Below, piece after piece: positions 52,074 through 61,216 of a stretch of DNA of 64,000 bases. This DNA is from Rhizobiaceae bacterium (GTDB taxonomy: Bacteria; Pseudomonadota; Alphaproteobacteria; Rhizobiales; Rhizobiaceae), in contig JAMLJC010000001.1 of the NCBI GenBank assembly GCA_023953845.1, positions 2,986,501-3,050,500 of the forward strand. The letters are read 5' to 3'. The position numbers were made by a program, and so were the translations under genes. Below the pieces are notes generated by a model that did no database searches, was not told the origin of the DNA, and saw nothing but the letters and a program-made list of their open reading frames with translations. Numbering within the stretch: the first letter of the stretch is position 1; the number at the start of each line of letters is the position of its first letter.

Positions 52074-53173
52074 GTGCGCGGCCTCGCGAACCGTTCAGCC
52101 AGCTTCATCAGGATGGTCATGGCGATAATGATGATGACCAGATAGACCATGGCCAGAAGCGTGCCGTATCCGACGTTCGACCGGTCCCGGTACTCGCGGA
52201 AGATGAACGACGTGACGGTGTCCGTCGCGCCGCCGGGGCCTCCGGCCGTCAGGTTGATCACGATGTCCGCGAGCTTGAGCTTGAAGATGATGCGGATCAG
52301 GATCGCGGTGATCGAGACCGGCAGCATCAGCGGGAACACCACGCCCCAGAAAGTCTGCCAGGCGCTCGCTCCGTCGACGCGCGCCGCCTCGTTCAGTTCC
52401 CTCGGAATGGCCTGCAGTCCCGCCAGGATCATGATCATCATGAAGGGAATGAAGGTCCATGCGTCGAGCAGCATGATGGTGAAGCGGGCGATCTCGGGCG
52501 AGCCGAAGAAGGAGGGATTGTCCCAGCCGAGCCAGCGGGCGAAGCGCGCGATCGGCCCGAAACGGATCTCCAGCATGGACTTGCCGATCATCCAGCTCAC
52601 CGCGACCGGCGACAGCATCAGCGGCAGCAGGAAAGCGACGCGGAAGAATTTTCTGGCGCGGATTTCGGCGTTGAGCAGCAGGGCCAGGCCGAAGGCGATC
52701 GCGTATTCCACGAGGATCGCCAGGCTGTACCAGACCATGTTGCGCAGCGCGTTCCAGTAGAACGGATCGCTCCACATCTGCCGGACATTGTCGAGTCCGT
52801 TGAACTGGCGGCCGAGGGGCGACGAGAGATTCCAGTTCGAGAACGCGATGATGAGCCCGAACAGCAGCGGGAAGACGGTGAGCGACACGACGAACAGCGC
52901 GGCCGGCAGCACGAAGAGCGTGCGCTTGCCCTGCTCGCCGCGGATCAGCACCTGACTCCAGCAGAGGCAGACGGCCCACAATATGTAGGCGAAGAGCGTG
53001 GGGCGCCATGTCCGGAAGCCGAAATCGGCGATGCCTGTCTCCTGCGCGGCCTGCGCGGCGGCGACAAGGGCCACGATGAGCGCCGACCCCCAGACGATCG
53101 CCCGACCAAAGAGCCGGCGCCGGTCGGAGATGTCATCCGCCGTGACGACGTGAAGAAGATCCCCCTCACTCAT
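52070..53173 (-). CDS. Sugar ABC transporter permease (MalF type)
   Basis: This 367-residue permease is longer than usual, with two extra N-terminal helices before the six-helix core. The EAA motif NEAARVDGASAWQTFWGVVFPLMLP lies near residue 255 (quoted in part). The ATG at 53173 is preferred over an upstream ATG at 53236 that adds 21 charged residues. It is 108 bases after the solute-binding protein gene in the same transcript direction. Confidence 0.9.
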   Translation of the reverse strand: MSEGDLLHVVTADDISDRRRLFGRAIVWGSALIVALVAAAQAAQETGIADFGFRTWRPTLFAYILWAVCLCWSQVLIRGEQGKRTLFVLPAALFVVSLTVFPLLFGLIIAFSNWNLSSPLGRQFNGLDNVRQMWSDPFYWNALRNMVWYSLAILVEYAIAFGLALLLNAEIRARKFFRVAFLLPLMLSPVAVSWMIGKSMLEIRFGPIARFARWLGWDNPSFFGSPEIARFTIMLLDAWTFIPFMMIMILAGLQAIPRELNEAARVDGASAWQTFWGVVFPLMLPVSITAILIRIIFKLKLADIVINLTAGGPGGATDTVTSFIFREYRDRSNVGYGTLLAMVYLVIIIIAMTILMKLAERFARPRT

Positions 53174-53281
53174 GCGCCTGCGATCACCGCTTCTGGATTT
53201 CGTATCGCCGCCGGCCCATGCGTCACGGACCGGCAACCGAAGGGGACGGGGCGCCCGCCCGAGCGGGCACCCCGATATTGC

Positions 53282-54925
53282 TTACATGCCAAGCGAAGCC
53301 TTGTAGAGCTTGATCTGGCTCTCGCGGCCGATCTGGTCCGTGATCTTCTCCCAGGCGGCGGCGATGGCGTCCGCCGTTTCCTGCGCCGACTTGTACTGGC
53401 CGGCAAAGCCCTTCGCCAGTTCGTCCTCGGCAACGGAATAGTACTGGAAGATACCGGGGATGCGGGGTTCGATCGCGGCGTTCGGATGGTTGTAGCTGTC
53501 GAGGTTCGAGCCCAGATAATCCTCGACGAAGGCGCGGTCGTAACCCGCCTTCTCCCATTCCTCATAGTTGAAGTGCGAGTTGCGGTAGGGCTGGAAGCCT
53601 GAGGGATAGGCCGAGGTCCAGAGGCTCAGATCCTTGCCGCCGAGATGCGCTGCCGCCGACCATGCGGCCTTGCGCTTCTTCTCGTCGCCGGAGACCCGGC
53701 TGGTGACGTAGACGCCCCAGCCGATATAGGCCATGTTCGGCGCGAAGTTTTCCTTCTCTTCCCAGGCGCTGGTCTTGGAATTATAGACCTTGTTCGAGCC
53801 GGGATTGATCGAGAAGCCGGCCACATCGCCGACGACGGAGGTGTCCGACGTGCGGGCGTTGGAGCCGACATCGCCCCACCAGCAGAGCGCCATGCCGGTG
53901 CCGGCGAGGAACTGCTGGAATGCGGTGGTGCCCGGATCGGCGTTGATCTGGTCCGGCGGATAGGCGCCGGCCGCGATCAAATCCATCACATCCTGGATCG
54001 CCTGAACCCAGGCCGGATTGTTGACGCGCGGCTTCATCGTCTCCGGATCGAACAGCCATGCCTTGTCGTCGGGATGCTTGGCATAGGCGGATGCGCGGTC
54101 TTCGAGGAAGTAGAAGCCGAAGCCGCCCCAGCCCTTCAGCGGGTCGAGGAAGCCATAGGCGTCGAGACCGGTCAGCGGGTCCTTCTTGCCCTTCAGGTTC
54201 TTCGAGATCTCGTCGATCTTCTGCCAGGTCGTCGGCACCTCGGCCTCGCCGGTGATGGAGCCCTCGCCGAAATAGTCCTTGCGGTAGGCGAAGGTGTGGC
54301 AGTCGCCGTCGACCGTGATGCGATAGGTCTTGCCGTCCCAGGTTCCGACCGGCGGCTGCAGGTAGCCGACGAGGTCATCCGCCTCGATCTGTGTCTTCAC
54401 CCAGTCCGGCATCTCGTCGAGCAGGCCCTTGGAGGCGGTGTCGCCCTCGAACGGCGCGCCCATCTCGATGATATCGAAATCAACCGTGCCGGTGGCGATC
54501 GACTGTTGCAGACGGCCGTTGTAATCGGCCTGCGCGAGATCGATCCAGTTGATCTTGGCGCCGGTATAGGCCTCCCACGGCTTCAGGAAGCCGCGGAAGA
54601 GGAAGTTGTGCAGGTTCTGGTTGTTCAGACCCATGAAGGTGAGCTCGACGCCGGCGAACTCGCCTTCCTTGATGCTGGCTTTCGTCGCGCCGAGACAGAG
54701 CTCGCCGACCTTCTGCCAGTCGGCGTCCGTCGGCGATCCCTTGCCGACGCCGGGGATCTGCAGGATCTGCGCGCGCACGTCTTCCTGCGCCGAAGCGCTG
54801 CCCACGAGAGCGCCGAGGCCGGCGCCGCTGGCTGCGCTGAGCGCGGCGAGGCTCGCCGCCCCGCGCAACACGTCGCGCCGGGTGGCGCCGGCGCGGACGA
54901 GTTGGTTGTAGAGTTCCACTTTCAT
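53282..54925 (-). CDS. Sugar ABC transporter substrate-binding protein
   Basis: This 547-residue periplasmic binding protein has a twin-arginine-type N-terminus (ATRRDVLRGAASLAAL) with cleavage near SASAQ, so it may be exported folded by Tat. The mature part has family 1 binding-protein features: DFDIIEMGAPFEGD, GTTAFQQFLAGTGMALCWWGDVG and an Asn/Tyr/Trp-rich ligand cleft. It is longer than typical sugar-binding proteins (about 420). The ATG at 54925 follows GGGAGGT. Confidence 0.92.
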   Translation of the reverse strand: MKVELYNQLVRAGATRRDVLRGAASLAALSAASGAGLGALVGSASAQEDVRAQILQIPGVGKGSPTDADWQKVGELCLGATKASIKEGEFAGVELTFMGLNNQNLHNFLFRGFLKPWEAYTGAKINWIDLAQADYNGRLQQSIATGTVDFDIIEMGAPFEGDTASKGLLDEMPDWVKTQIEADDLVGYLQPPVGTWDGKTYRITVDGDCHTFAYRKDYFGEGSITGEAEVPTTWQKIDEISKNLKGKKDPLTGLDAYGFLDPLKGWGGFGFYFLEDRASAYAKHPDDKAWLFDPETMKPRVNNPAWVQAIQDVMDLIAAGAYPPDQINADPGTTAFQQFLAGTGMALCWWGDVGSNARTSDTSVVGDVAGFSINPGSNKVYNSKTSAWEEKENFAPNMAYIGWGVYVTSRVSGDEKKRKAAWSAAAHLGGKDLSLWTSAYPSGFQPYRNSHFNYEEWEKAGYDRAFVEDYLGSNLDSYNHPNAAIEPRIPGIFQYYSVAEDELAKGFAGQYKSAQETADAIAAAWEKITDQIGRESQIKLYKASLGM

Positions 54926-54977
54926 TCTTGATACCTCCCAATGAGAACGCGTGAACTGCCGGATATGTATGGATAAA

Positions 54978-54990
54978 TCGATTCGATCGA
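54978..54990. promoter_or_regulatory. Candidate operator 1 in the divergent transporter promoter
   Basis: TCGAT-TCG-ATCGA is a 13-bp dyad in the 272-base gap between the divergent binding-protein and ATPase genes, about 55 bases upstream of the binding-protein ATG. No regulator gene lies next to it. Function is inferred only from place and symmetry. Confidence 0.35.
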
Positions 54991-55102
54991 GGCGCAGGCC
55001 ACGGTGCTGAAAGCTGCCTTCTGCTGGAGCCTCCCCCGCTCCGGTCTTTTCGAGTGCGCGTCGAAAGATGGCCAAGTCTATGCGGCAGGCCCACGAAGTG
55101 TC

Positions 55103-55119
55103 AACGACGCGCAATCGTT
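55103..55119. promoter_or_regulatory. Candidate operator 2 in the divergent transporter promoter
   Basis: AACGA (55103-55107) and TCGTT (55115-55119) form an inverted repeat with 7 bases between, about 80 bases upstream of the ABC ATPase gene. It resembles LacI-family operators in size. The rest of the 272-base gap holds nothing else I can support. Confidence 0.35.
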
Positions 55120-55197
55120 TGCCACCTTCACAATGGGGTGGACTCGGCATCGGCGCTTGGCTAGCTTCGAACCGAACCGGGGAGGATCTTTCGGTCC

Positions 55198-56247
<1,050 letters not shown>

Positions 56248-56284
56248 GCACAAGAAAAAGCACGGAAAATTTCGGGAGGAAAAT

Positions 56285-56740
56285 GTGCTGAAGGGAATTC
56301 ATCCGCTGCTGAACGCGGACGTGCTCTACGCGTTGCGCGCCATGGGCCATGGCGATGATCTCATCATCTGCGACACCAATTTCCCGGCCGACTCGGTCGC
56401 GCGGCAGACACGCCTCGGCAAGCTCCTGCGTATCGACAACACGACGGCGGCCGAGGTGGCGGCGGCCGTGCTGTCCGTCTACCCGCTCGACACTTTCGTC
56501 GACGATTCCGCTGCCCGCATGGAGATCGTCGGCAAGCCCGACGAGGTGCCGCCGGTGCAGGCCGAGGTGCAGAAGGCGGTCGATGCGGCCGAAGGCAAGA
56601 GCTGGCCGATGATCAGCGTGGAGCGCTACGCCTTCTACGAGCGCGCCAAGCAGGCCTACGCGGTGATCCAGTCGGGCGAGCGCCGCTTCTACGGCTGCTT
56701 CGCCTTCCGCAAGGGCGTCGTTCCGCCGGATGCGGAGTAA
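56285..56740 (+). CDS. RbsD/FucU family sugar mutarotase
   Basis: This 151-residue protein of the RbsD/FucU fold interconverts anomers of a sugar. It starts VLKGIHPLLNADVLYALRAMGHGDD, has CDTNFPADSVA near residue 28 and ends with YGCFAFRKGVV, patterns that match the FucU (L-fucose mutarotase) side better than RbsD. The GTG at 56285 follows GGGAGG with good spacing. It lies 37 bases after the ABC ATPase gene and overlaps or abuts the PfkB kinase gene. Confidence 0.88.
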   Translation: MLKGIHPLLNADVLYALRAMGHGDDLIICDTNFPADSVARQTRLGKLLRIDNTTAAEVAAAVLSVYPLDTFVDDSAARMEIVGKPDEVPPVQAEVQKAVDAAEGKSWPMISVERYAFYERAKQAYAVIQSGERRFYGCFAFRKGVVPPDAE

Positions 56741-56744
56741 GGCC

Positions 56745-57662
56745 TTGGCGAAACCGATCGTCATTCTGGGCGTCTTCGTCGCCGACACGGCCTATCGCGC
56801 GCCGCGCGCGCCGCGCATGGGCGAAACCATTCTGGGCTCCTCCTTCAAGCTCGGCCCTGGCGGCAAGGGCTCCAATCAGGCGGTGGCGGCGGGCAAGGTC
56901 GGCGCGGACGTCGCCTTCATCACCCGCCTCGGGCGCGATCCCTTCGCCGACATGGCGCTGGCGACGTGGAAGGAAGCGGGCGTGAAGCCGGCGGTGATCG
57001 AGACGCCGGAAAGCTACACGGGCGCGGCCTACATCTTCGTCGAGGAGACGACAGGCAACAACGCCATCATCGTCTGTCCGGGCGCGGCGACGCTGATCTC
57101 GCCGGCCGATATCGACGCGCATGCCGAACTGATCCGCAAGGCGGGCGTGTTCGTGACGCAGCTCGAACAGCCGATCGATGCTGCGTTGCGCGCGCTTCAG
57201 ATCGCGAAGGCGGCGGGCGTCACCACGATCCTCAATCCGGCTCCGGCGGCGGAATTGCCGGCGGGAATCTATCCGCTCTGTGATTACGTCACGCCGAACG
57301 AGACCGAGGCCGAGGAACTGACGGGCGTCAAGGTCGAGAGCGTCGAGGGTGCGCGCAAGGCGGCCGAGGCGTTGATCGCCAAAGGCGCGAAGGCGGCGGT
57401 GATCACGCTCGGCGAAAAGGGCGCGCTGCTTCACGCCGACGGCGTCTCGGAACTGGTGCCCGCCTTCTCCGCCGGCCCCGTGGTGGAGACGACTGGCGCC
57501 GGAGACGCCTTCAACGGCGGCTTCGCCGCTGCTCTGGCGCGTGGAGACACGCCGCTCGACGCGGTGAGGTTCGCCTGCGCCGTCGCCGGCATTTCGGTGA
57601 CGCGGGCGGGCACCGCCCCTTCCATGCCGACCCTGCCGGAAGTCGAGGCGTTGCTGCGCTGA
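56745..57662 (+). CDS. PfkB-family carbohydrate kinase (ribokinase-like)
   Basis: This 305-residue sugar kinase has GPGGKGSNQAVAAGKVGADV near residue 35, PNETEAEELTG near residue 185 and the catalytic GAGDAFNGGFAAAL near residue 250. These are ribokinase features. TTG at 56745 is preferred because GGAGTAAGG precedes it and the protein then begins AKPIVILG; ATG at 56730, inside the previous gene, is the alternative. It could phosphorylate the sugar handled by the transporter and mutarotase. Confidence 0.9.
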   Translation: MAKPIVILGVFVADTAYRAPRAPRMGETILGSSFKLGPGGKGSNQAVAAGKVGADVAFITRLGRDPFADMALATWKEAGVKPAVIETPESYTGAAYIFVEETTGNNAIIVCPGAATLISPADIDAHAELIRKAGVFVTQLEQPIDAALRALQIAKAAGVTTILNPAPAAELPAGIYPLCDYVTPNETEAEELTGVKVESVEGARKAAEALIAKGAKAAVITLGEKGALLHADGVSELVPAFSAGPVVETTGAGDAFNGGFAAALARGDTPLDAVRFACAVAGISVTRAGTAPSMPTLPEVEALLR

Positions 57663-57693
57663 CGAAACGGCTTCTTCAAGGAACGATCATCCG

Positions 57694-58719
57694 ATGGCCG
57701 ACAAACCGCTTCTCATAAGCTGCCCCGAGCCGCGCACGCTGGACCTGATCTTCACGCCGGACCAACTCGCGAAGCTGAAGGCCACCTATCGCATCGTCGA
57801 GACGACCGATCCCGAATTCGCCTCGCTGCCGGAGGACGTCCTGGCGGAGGCGCGCTACATCATCGGCCAGCCGCCCATCGCGCCCGAGACGCTGGCGAGG
57901 TTGAGGTCGCTGCGCTGCGTCGCCAATGTCGAGACCAATCTGCTCAACAACATGCCGTACGAGACGCTGTTCGAGCGCGGCATATACGTCATCACGCCGG
58001 GCTCGGTGTTCGCCGAGCCGGTGGCCGAACTCGGCCTTGCCATGGCGCTCAATCTCGCGCGCGACATTGTCGACGCGGACCTCGCTTTCCGACGCGGGGA
58101 GGAGCTTTGGGGCGGCGACGGCAATCAGGCGGCGCGGCTGCTCTCGGGCGCGGATGTCGGCATCATCGGCTTCGGCGATCTCGGCAAGGCGATCAATCGT
58201 CTGCTCACCGGCTTCCGCACGCGCACGAAGGTCTACGATCCGTGGCTGCCGCCATCGATCCTGCGCGACCATGGCGTTGAGCCGGCCTCGCTGGACGAGG
58301 TGCTGGGCGAGAGCGATTTCGTCTTCGTCATGGCTTCCGTGACCAGCGACAATCAGGGTTTCCTCGGCGCCGAAGCCTTTGCGAAGATGCGCAAGGGCGC
58401 GGCCTTCATCCTGCTCAGCCGCGCCGGCGTGGTCGATTTCGACGCGCTGATGGCGGCTGTCAGGAGCGGCCATATCGTCGCCGCCAGCGACGTGTTCCCT
58501 GAGGAGCCGTTGGCGAAGGATCATCCGGTGAGGGCGATCCCGCATTTCCTGCGCTCCGCCCACAGGGCCGGCGCGCTCGACATCGCCTTCAAGCGCATGG
58601 GCGACATGGTGCTGGAGGATTTCGACCTTATGGATCGCGGCCTGCCGCCGATGCGCTGCAAGAGAGCCGAGCGCGAGACCGTGTCGCGGATGCGCTCGAA
58701 GCCGGTGAGCCGCAACTAA
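57694..58719 (+). CDS. NAD-dependent D-2-hydroxyacid dehydrogenase family protein
   Basis: This 341-residue protein of the D-isomer-specific 2-hydroxyacid dehydrogenase family shows GIIGFGDLGKAINRLL (NAD-binding near residue 155), a LLSRAGVVDFDAL segment and the catalytic Glu in DVFPEEPLAKDHP. The usual catalytic His lies in FLRSAHRAGAL. It follows the kinase by 31 bases and ends the transporter operon. It would oxidise a sugar acid or reduce a 2-ketoacid; the substrate is unknown. Confidence 0.85.
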   Translation: MADKPLLISCPEPRTLDLIFTPDQLAKLKATYRIVETTDPEFASLPEDVLAEARYIIGQPPIAPETLARLRSLRCVANVETNLLNNMPYETLFERGIYVITPGSVFAEPVAELGLAMALNLARDIVDADLAFRRGEELWGGDGNQAARLLSGADVGIIGFGDLGKAINRLLTGFRTRTKVYDPWLPPSILRDHGVEPASLDEVLGESDFVFVMASVTSDNQGFLGAEAFAKMRKGAAFILLSRAGVVDFDALMAAVRSGHIVAASDVFPEEPLAKDHPVRAIPHFLRSAHRAGALDIAFKRMGDMVLEDFDLMDRGLPPMRCKRAERETVSRMRSKPVSRN

Positions 58720-58721
58720 AC

Positions 58722-58838
58722 GTGTCCCGGGAGGCGGTTATCAATTTCAGGTTCCAGTCGTCGCCGGGCCGTTGGCTGCTGGTCATCCTGCTGCTGATCG
58801 CGATGGCCCTCATCGGCATGATTGTCGGACTTCCCTGA
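58722..58838 (+). CDS. Small single-helix membrane protein
   Basis: This 38-codon frame encodes a basic N-terminus (INFRFQSSPGRW) and one strongly hydrophobic helix (LLVILLLIAMALIGMIVGL), ending in Pro. GTG at 58722 is the only usual start. A strong GGGAGG at 58729-58734 lies inside the frame, 6 bases before an ATC at 58741, so translation might start at that rare codon, giving 32 residues. It begins 2 bases after the dehydrogenase gene. No homologue is known to me. Confidence 0.45.
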   Translation: MSREAVINFRFQSSPGRWLLVILLLIAMALIGMIVGLP

Positions 58839-58878
58839 AGACGGGGATGCCAGAACGATTTGCCTCGTTCCGCGCTGG

Positions 58879-58903
58879 TCGCTATAGCGATTGCCTATAG
58901 GCA
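58879..58903. promoter_or_regulatory. Tandem palindromes upstream of the LysR gene
   Basis: TCGCTATAGCGA (58879-58890) and TGCCTATAGGCA (58892-58903) are two perfect 12-bp palindromes with centres 13 bp apart. Together they contain a T-N11-A LysR-type box, TAG-N7-CTA, at 58885-58897. They lie 25 bases before the GTG of the LysR gene and are a good candidate for autoregulation. Confidence 0.55.
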
Positions 58904-58928
58904 TGTACCTCCGGCGCGAAGGCGAAAC

Positions 58929-59891
58929 GTGGATCTGCGGCAGCTCAGATATTTCGTGCAGGTGGTGGAGAGCGGTTCCTTTTCTCGCGCCGCCGATGTG
59001 CTGCATGTCGCGCAGCCGGCGCTTAGCCAGCATGTGAAGCGGATGGAAGACGAACTCGGCGTCGCGCTCCTGCACCGCAATCCGCAGGGCGTGCAGCCGA
59101 CCGAAGCCGGCAGCCGCCTGCACGCGGAGGGGCGGCAGATCCTTTCCGGGTTCTCCGAACTGCCGGACCGTGTGCGCGGCGCGCAGACGCTGCCGCGCGG
59201 GGACGTGCGTGTCGGCTTGCCGGGAACGGTGAGCGAATTGCTGGCCGTGCCGCTGATCGAGGCCGTCCGCCAAAATTATCCGGATGTCCGCATCCGCATC
59301 ATAGAGGCCATGAGCGGCTATATCTTCGACTGGCTGCGGCGGGGCGAGGTCGATCTTGCGATGCTGTACGCCACCGCCGATCCGCGCGGGCTCGCCTTCC
59401 ATCTCGGTCTGTCGGAGGAAATCTGCCTGTTCGCCCGCGCCGGGCAGCCTGCTCCAGCCGGGATGGGCAAGCAGGCGGTGCGGCTGGCGGATGTGGACGG
59501 CCTGCCGCTGATCGCGCCGGGGAAGGGGCATGGGCTGCGGGAGCTGATCGACACCGCCGCCGCTGCATCCGGCATCGCGCTCAGGCCCGAGATCGAGATC
59601 GATTCCTATAGTCAGATCAAGCGGCTGGTGGAAAGCGGCGCGGGCTATGGCATACTGCCGCGCATGGCGATCGACCGGGAGGCGGAGGAAGGGCGTTTCC
59701 GCATCTGGCGTTTCGACCGGCCGGCGATCACGCGCAAGGTGTATCTCGCCTATTCGACCGAACGGCCGCTGACGCTGGCGCAACGCGCGGTCGGGCAACT
59801 GAGCTGGGACATCCTGCGCGGGCTGGTGCGCGAGCGCGCATGGATCGCTTCGCTGTCGGACGAGGCGAACCGACCGACGCTTTATCCCTGA
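58929..59891 (+). CDS. LysR family transcriptional regulator
   Basis: This 320-residue regulator has the N-terminal winged helix (VDLRQLRYFVQVVESGSFSRAADVLHVAQPALSQHVKRME, quoted in part) and a C-terminal ligand-binding domain ending in the usual dimer segment. It is preceded by tandem palindromes and followed by a CoA-transferase, acyl-CoA dehydrogenase and hydratase on the same strand, which it probably controls. The GTG at 58929 is chosen to begin with the conserved VDLRQLRYF; no strong ribosome-binding site is seen. Confidence 0.9.
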   Translation: MDLRQLRYFVQVVESGSFSRAADVLHVAQPALSQHVKRMEDELGVALLHRNPQGVQPTEAGSRLHAEGRQILSGFSELPDRVRGAQTLPRGDVRVGLPGTVSELLAVPLIEAVRQNYPDVRIRIIEAMSGYIFDWLRRGEVDLAMLYATADPRGLAFHLGLSEEICLFARAGQPAPAGMGKQAVRLADVDGLPLIAPGKGHGLRELIDTAAAASGIALRPEIEIDSYSQIKRLVESGAGYGILPRMAIDREAEEGRFRIWRFDRPAITRKVYLAYSTERPLTLAQRAVGQLSWDILRGLVRERAWIASLSDEANRPTLYP

Positions 59892-60070
59892 GTGTTGCGG
59901 AGGGCGTTCGCTGGTTTCACTGGGCAGTACCCCATGCGCTTTGCCTGTGCGGGTATCGCCCCGGCCTCGAAGTCGATCACGTCGCTTGATTATACCCCTC
60001 ATTGCGAAACGGTATTGGACCGCCGGCGGCCGGCATGGTCTTTCGCGGCGGTCAATTCACGGAGAACGGC
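59892..60070. other. Gap between LysR and CoA-transferase genes
   Basis: These 179 bases separate the LysR gene from the acyl-CoA operon and should contain its promoter; TTGATTATACCCC at about 59986 is the most AT-rich stretch. An open frame runs through it but has shadow-like composition and was not called a gene. Confidence 0.35.
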
Positions 60071-61216
60071 ATGACGGGCGCGCTGGACGGCATTCTGGTC
60101 GTGGCGCTGGAACAGGCGGTGGCGGCACCTCTGGCGAGCGCGCGTCTTGCCGATGCCGGCGCGCGCGTCATCAAGCTCGAACGGCCGGAGGGCGATTTCG
60201 CCCGCGTCTACGACGCCTTCGTGCACGGCCAGTCGAGCTATTTCGTCTGGATCAATCGCGGCAAGGAATCCTGCAACGTCGACCTCAAGCAGCCGGAAGA
60301 CATGGCGCTGGTGCGGCGGCTGCTGGCGAAGGCCGACGTCTTCATCCAGAACCTCGCGCCGGGAGCGGCGGAACGGCTGGGCCTCGGCAGCGCGGCGCTC
60401 TGCCGGGAATTCCCAAGGCTGATCGCCTGCGACATAGCCGGTTTCGCGGCCGGCACGCCCGATCACGAGCGCAAGGCCTACGACCTGCTCATTCAGGCCG
60501 AGTCGGGTCTTGCCGGGGTGACCGGCTCCGACACATCCGGGCCGACCCGCGTCGGCATCTCGGTTTCGGACATCTCCACCGGACAGGCCGCCTATGCGGC
60601 GATACTGGAAGGGTTGTTCGCGCGGGAGCGGACTGGCCGGGGCCGCCACATCCAGCTCTCGCTCTTCGACACGATCGCCGAGTTCATGAACGTGCCCTAT
60701 CTCGCGCATCGCTATGGCGGCAAGGAGCCGCCGCGCATCGGGCTGGCGCATCCCTCGATCGCGCCTTACGGTGTGTTCCGCGCAAAGGACGGCGACGTGC
60801 TGATCGCCATCCAGAACGAGCGGGAATGGGCCGTTCTTCGCGATACGCTGCTCGGAGGCATCGCGGACGCCGACGATCAGCGCTTCGGCTCCAACAATCT
60901 GCGCGTGAAGAACCGTGAGGCGCTCGACGCGCTCGTGCAGGAGAAGATCGGCGCGAGGCCCGTCGGCAAAATCATGGAAATGCTCGACACGGCCCGCATC
61001 GCCTATGGCCGCGTCTCCACCATGGCCGAACTGGAGGCGCACCGGAGCCTCGCCACGACGGAGGTCCAGACGCCGGAAGGTCCTGTTACCGTCATCGCGA
61101 CCACTGCCGTCATCGATGGCAGGCGCGCGGAACTCGGCCGCGTGCCGGCATGCGGCGAGCACAGCGCCGCGATCCGCCACGAGTTCCGCGCCGGCGAGCA
61201 AACACGGAGTAAATGA
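60071..61216 (+). CDS. Class III (CaiB/BaiF family) CoA-transferase
   Basis: This 381-residue CoA-transferase of family III moves CoA between carboxylic acids. It shows ALDGILVVALEQAVAAPLASARLADAGARVIKLE at the N-terminus (quoted in part), a conserved Asp in KAYDLLIQAESGL near residue 140 (the catalytic Asp in this family), and RGRHIQLSLFDTI. The ATG at 60071 follows GGAGAACGGC. Its position before an acyl-CoA dehydrogenase suggests activation of a dicarboxylic or branched acid. The stop overlaps the next gene by one base. Confidence 0.92.
   Translation: MTGALDGILVVALEQAVAAPLASARLADAGARVIKLERPEGDFARVYDAFVHGQSSYFVWINRGKESCNVDLKQPEDMALVRRLLAKADVFIQNLAPGAAERLGLGSAALCREFPRLIACDIAGFAAGTPDHERKAYDLLIQAESGLAGVTGSDTSGPTRVGISVSDISTGQAAYAAILEGLFARERTGRGRHIQLSLFDTIAEFMNVPYLAHRYGGKEPPRIGLAHPSIAPYGVFRAKDGDVLIAIQNEREWAVLRDTLLGGIADADDQRFGSNNLRVKNREALDALVQEKIGARPVGKIMEMLDTARIAYGRVSTMAELEAHRSLATTEVQTPEGPVTVIATTAVIDGRRAELGRVPACGEHSAAIRHEFRAGEQTRSK

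Noticed and set aside
59892..60074. 60-codon frame between LysR and the CoA-transferase
   Set aside because: Its composition is shadow-like, it overlaps the next gene's start, and it has no ribosome-binding site; the gap is better read as a promoter region.
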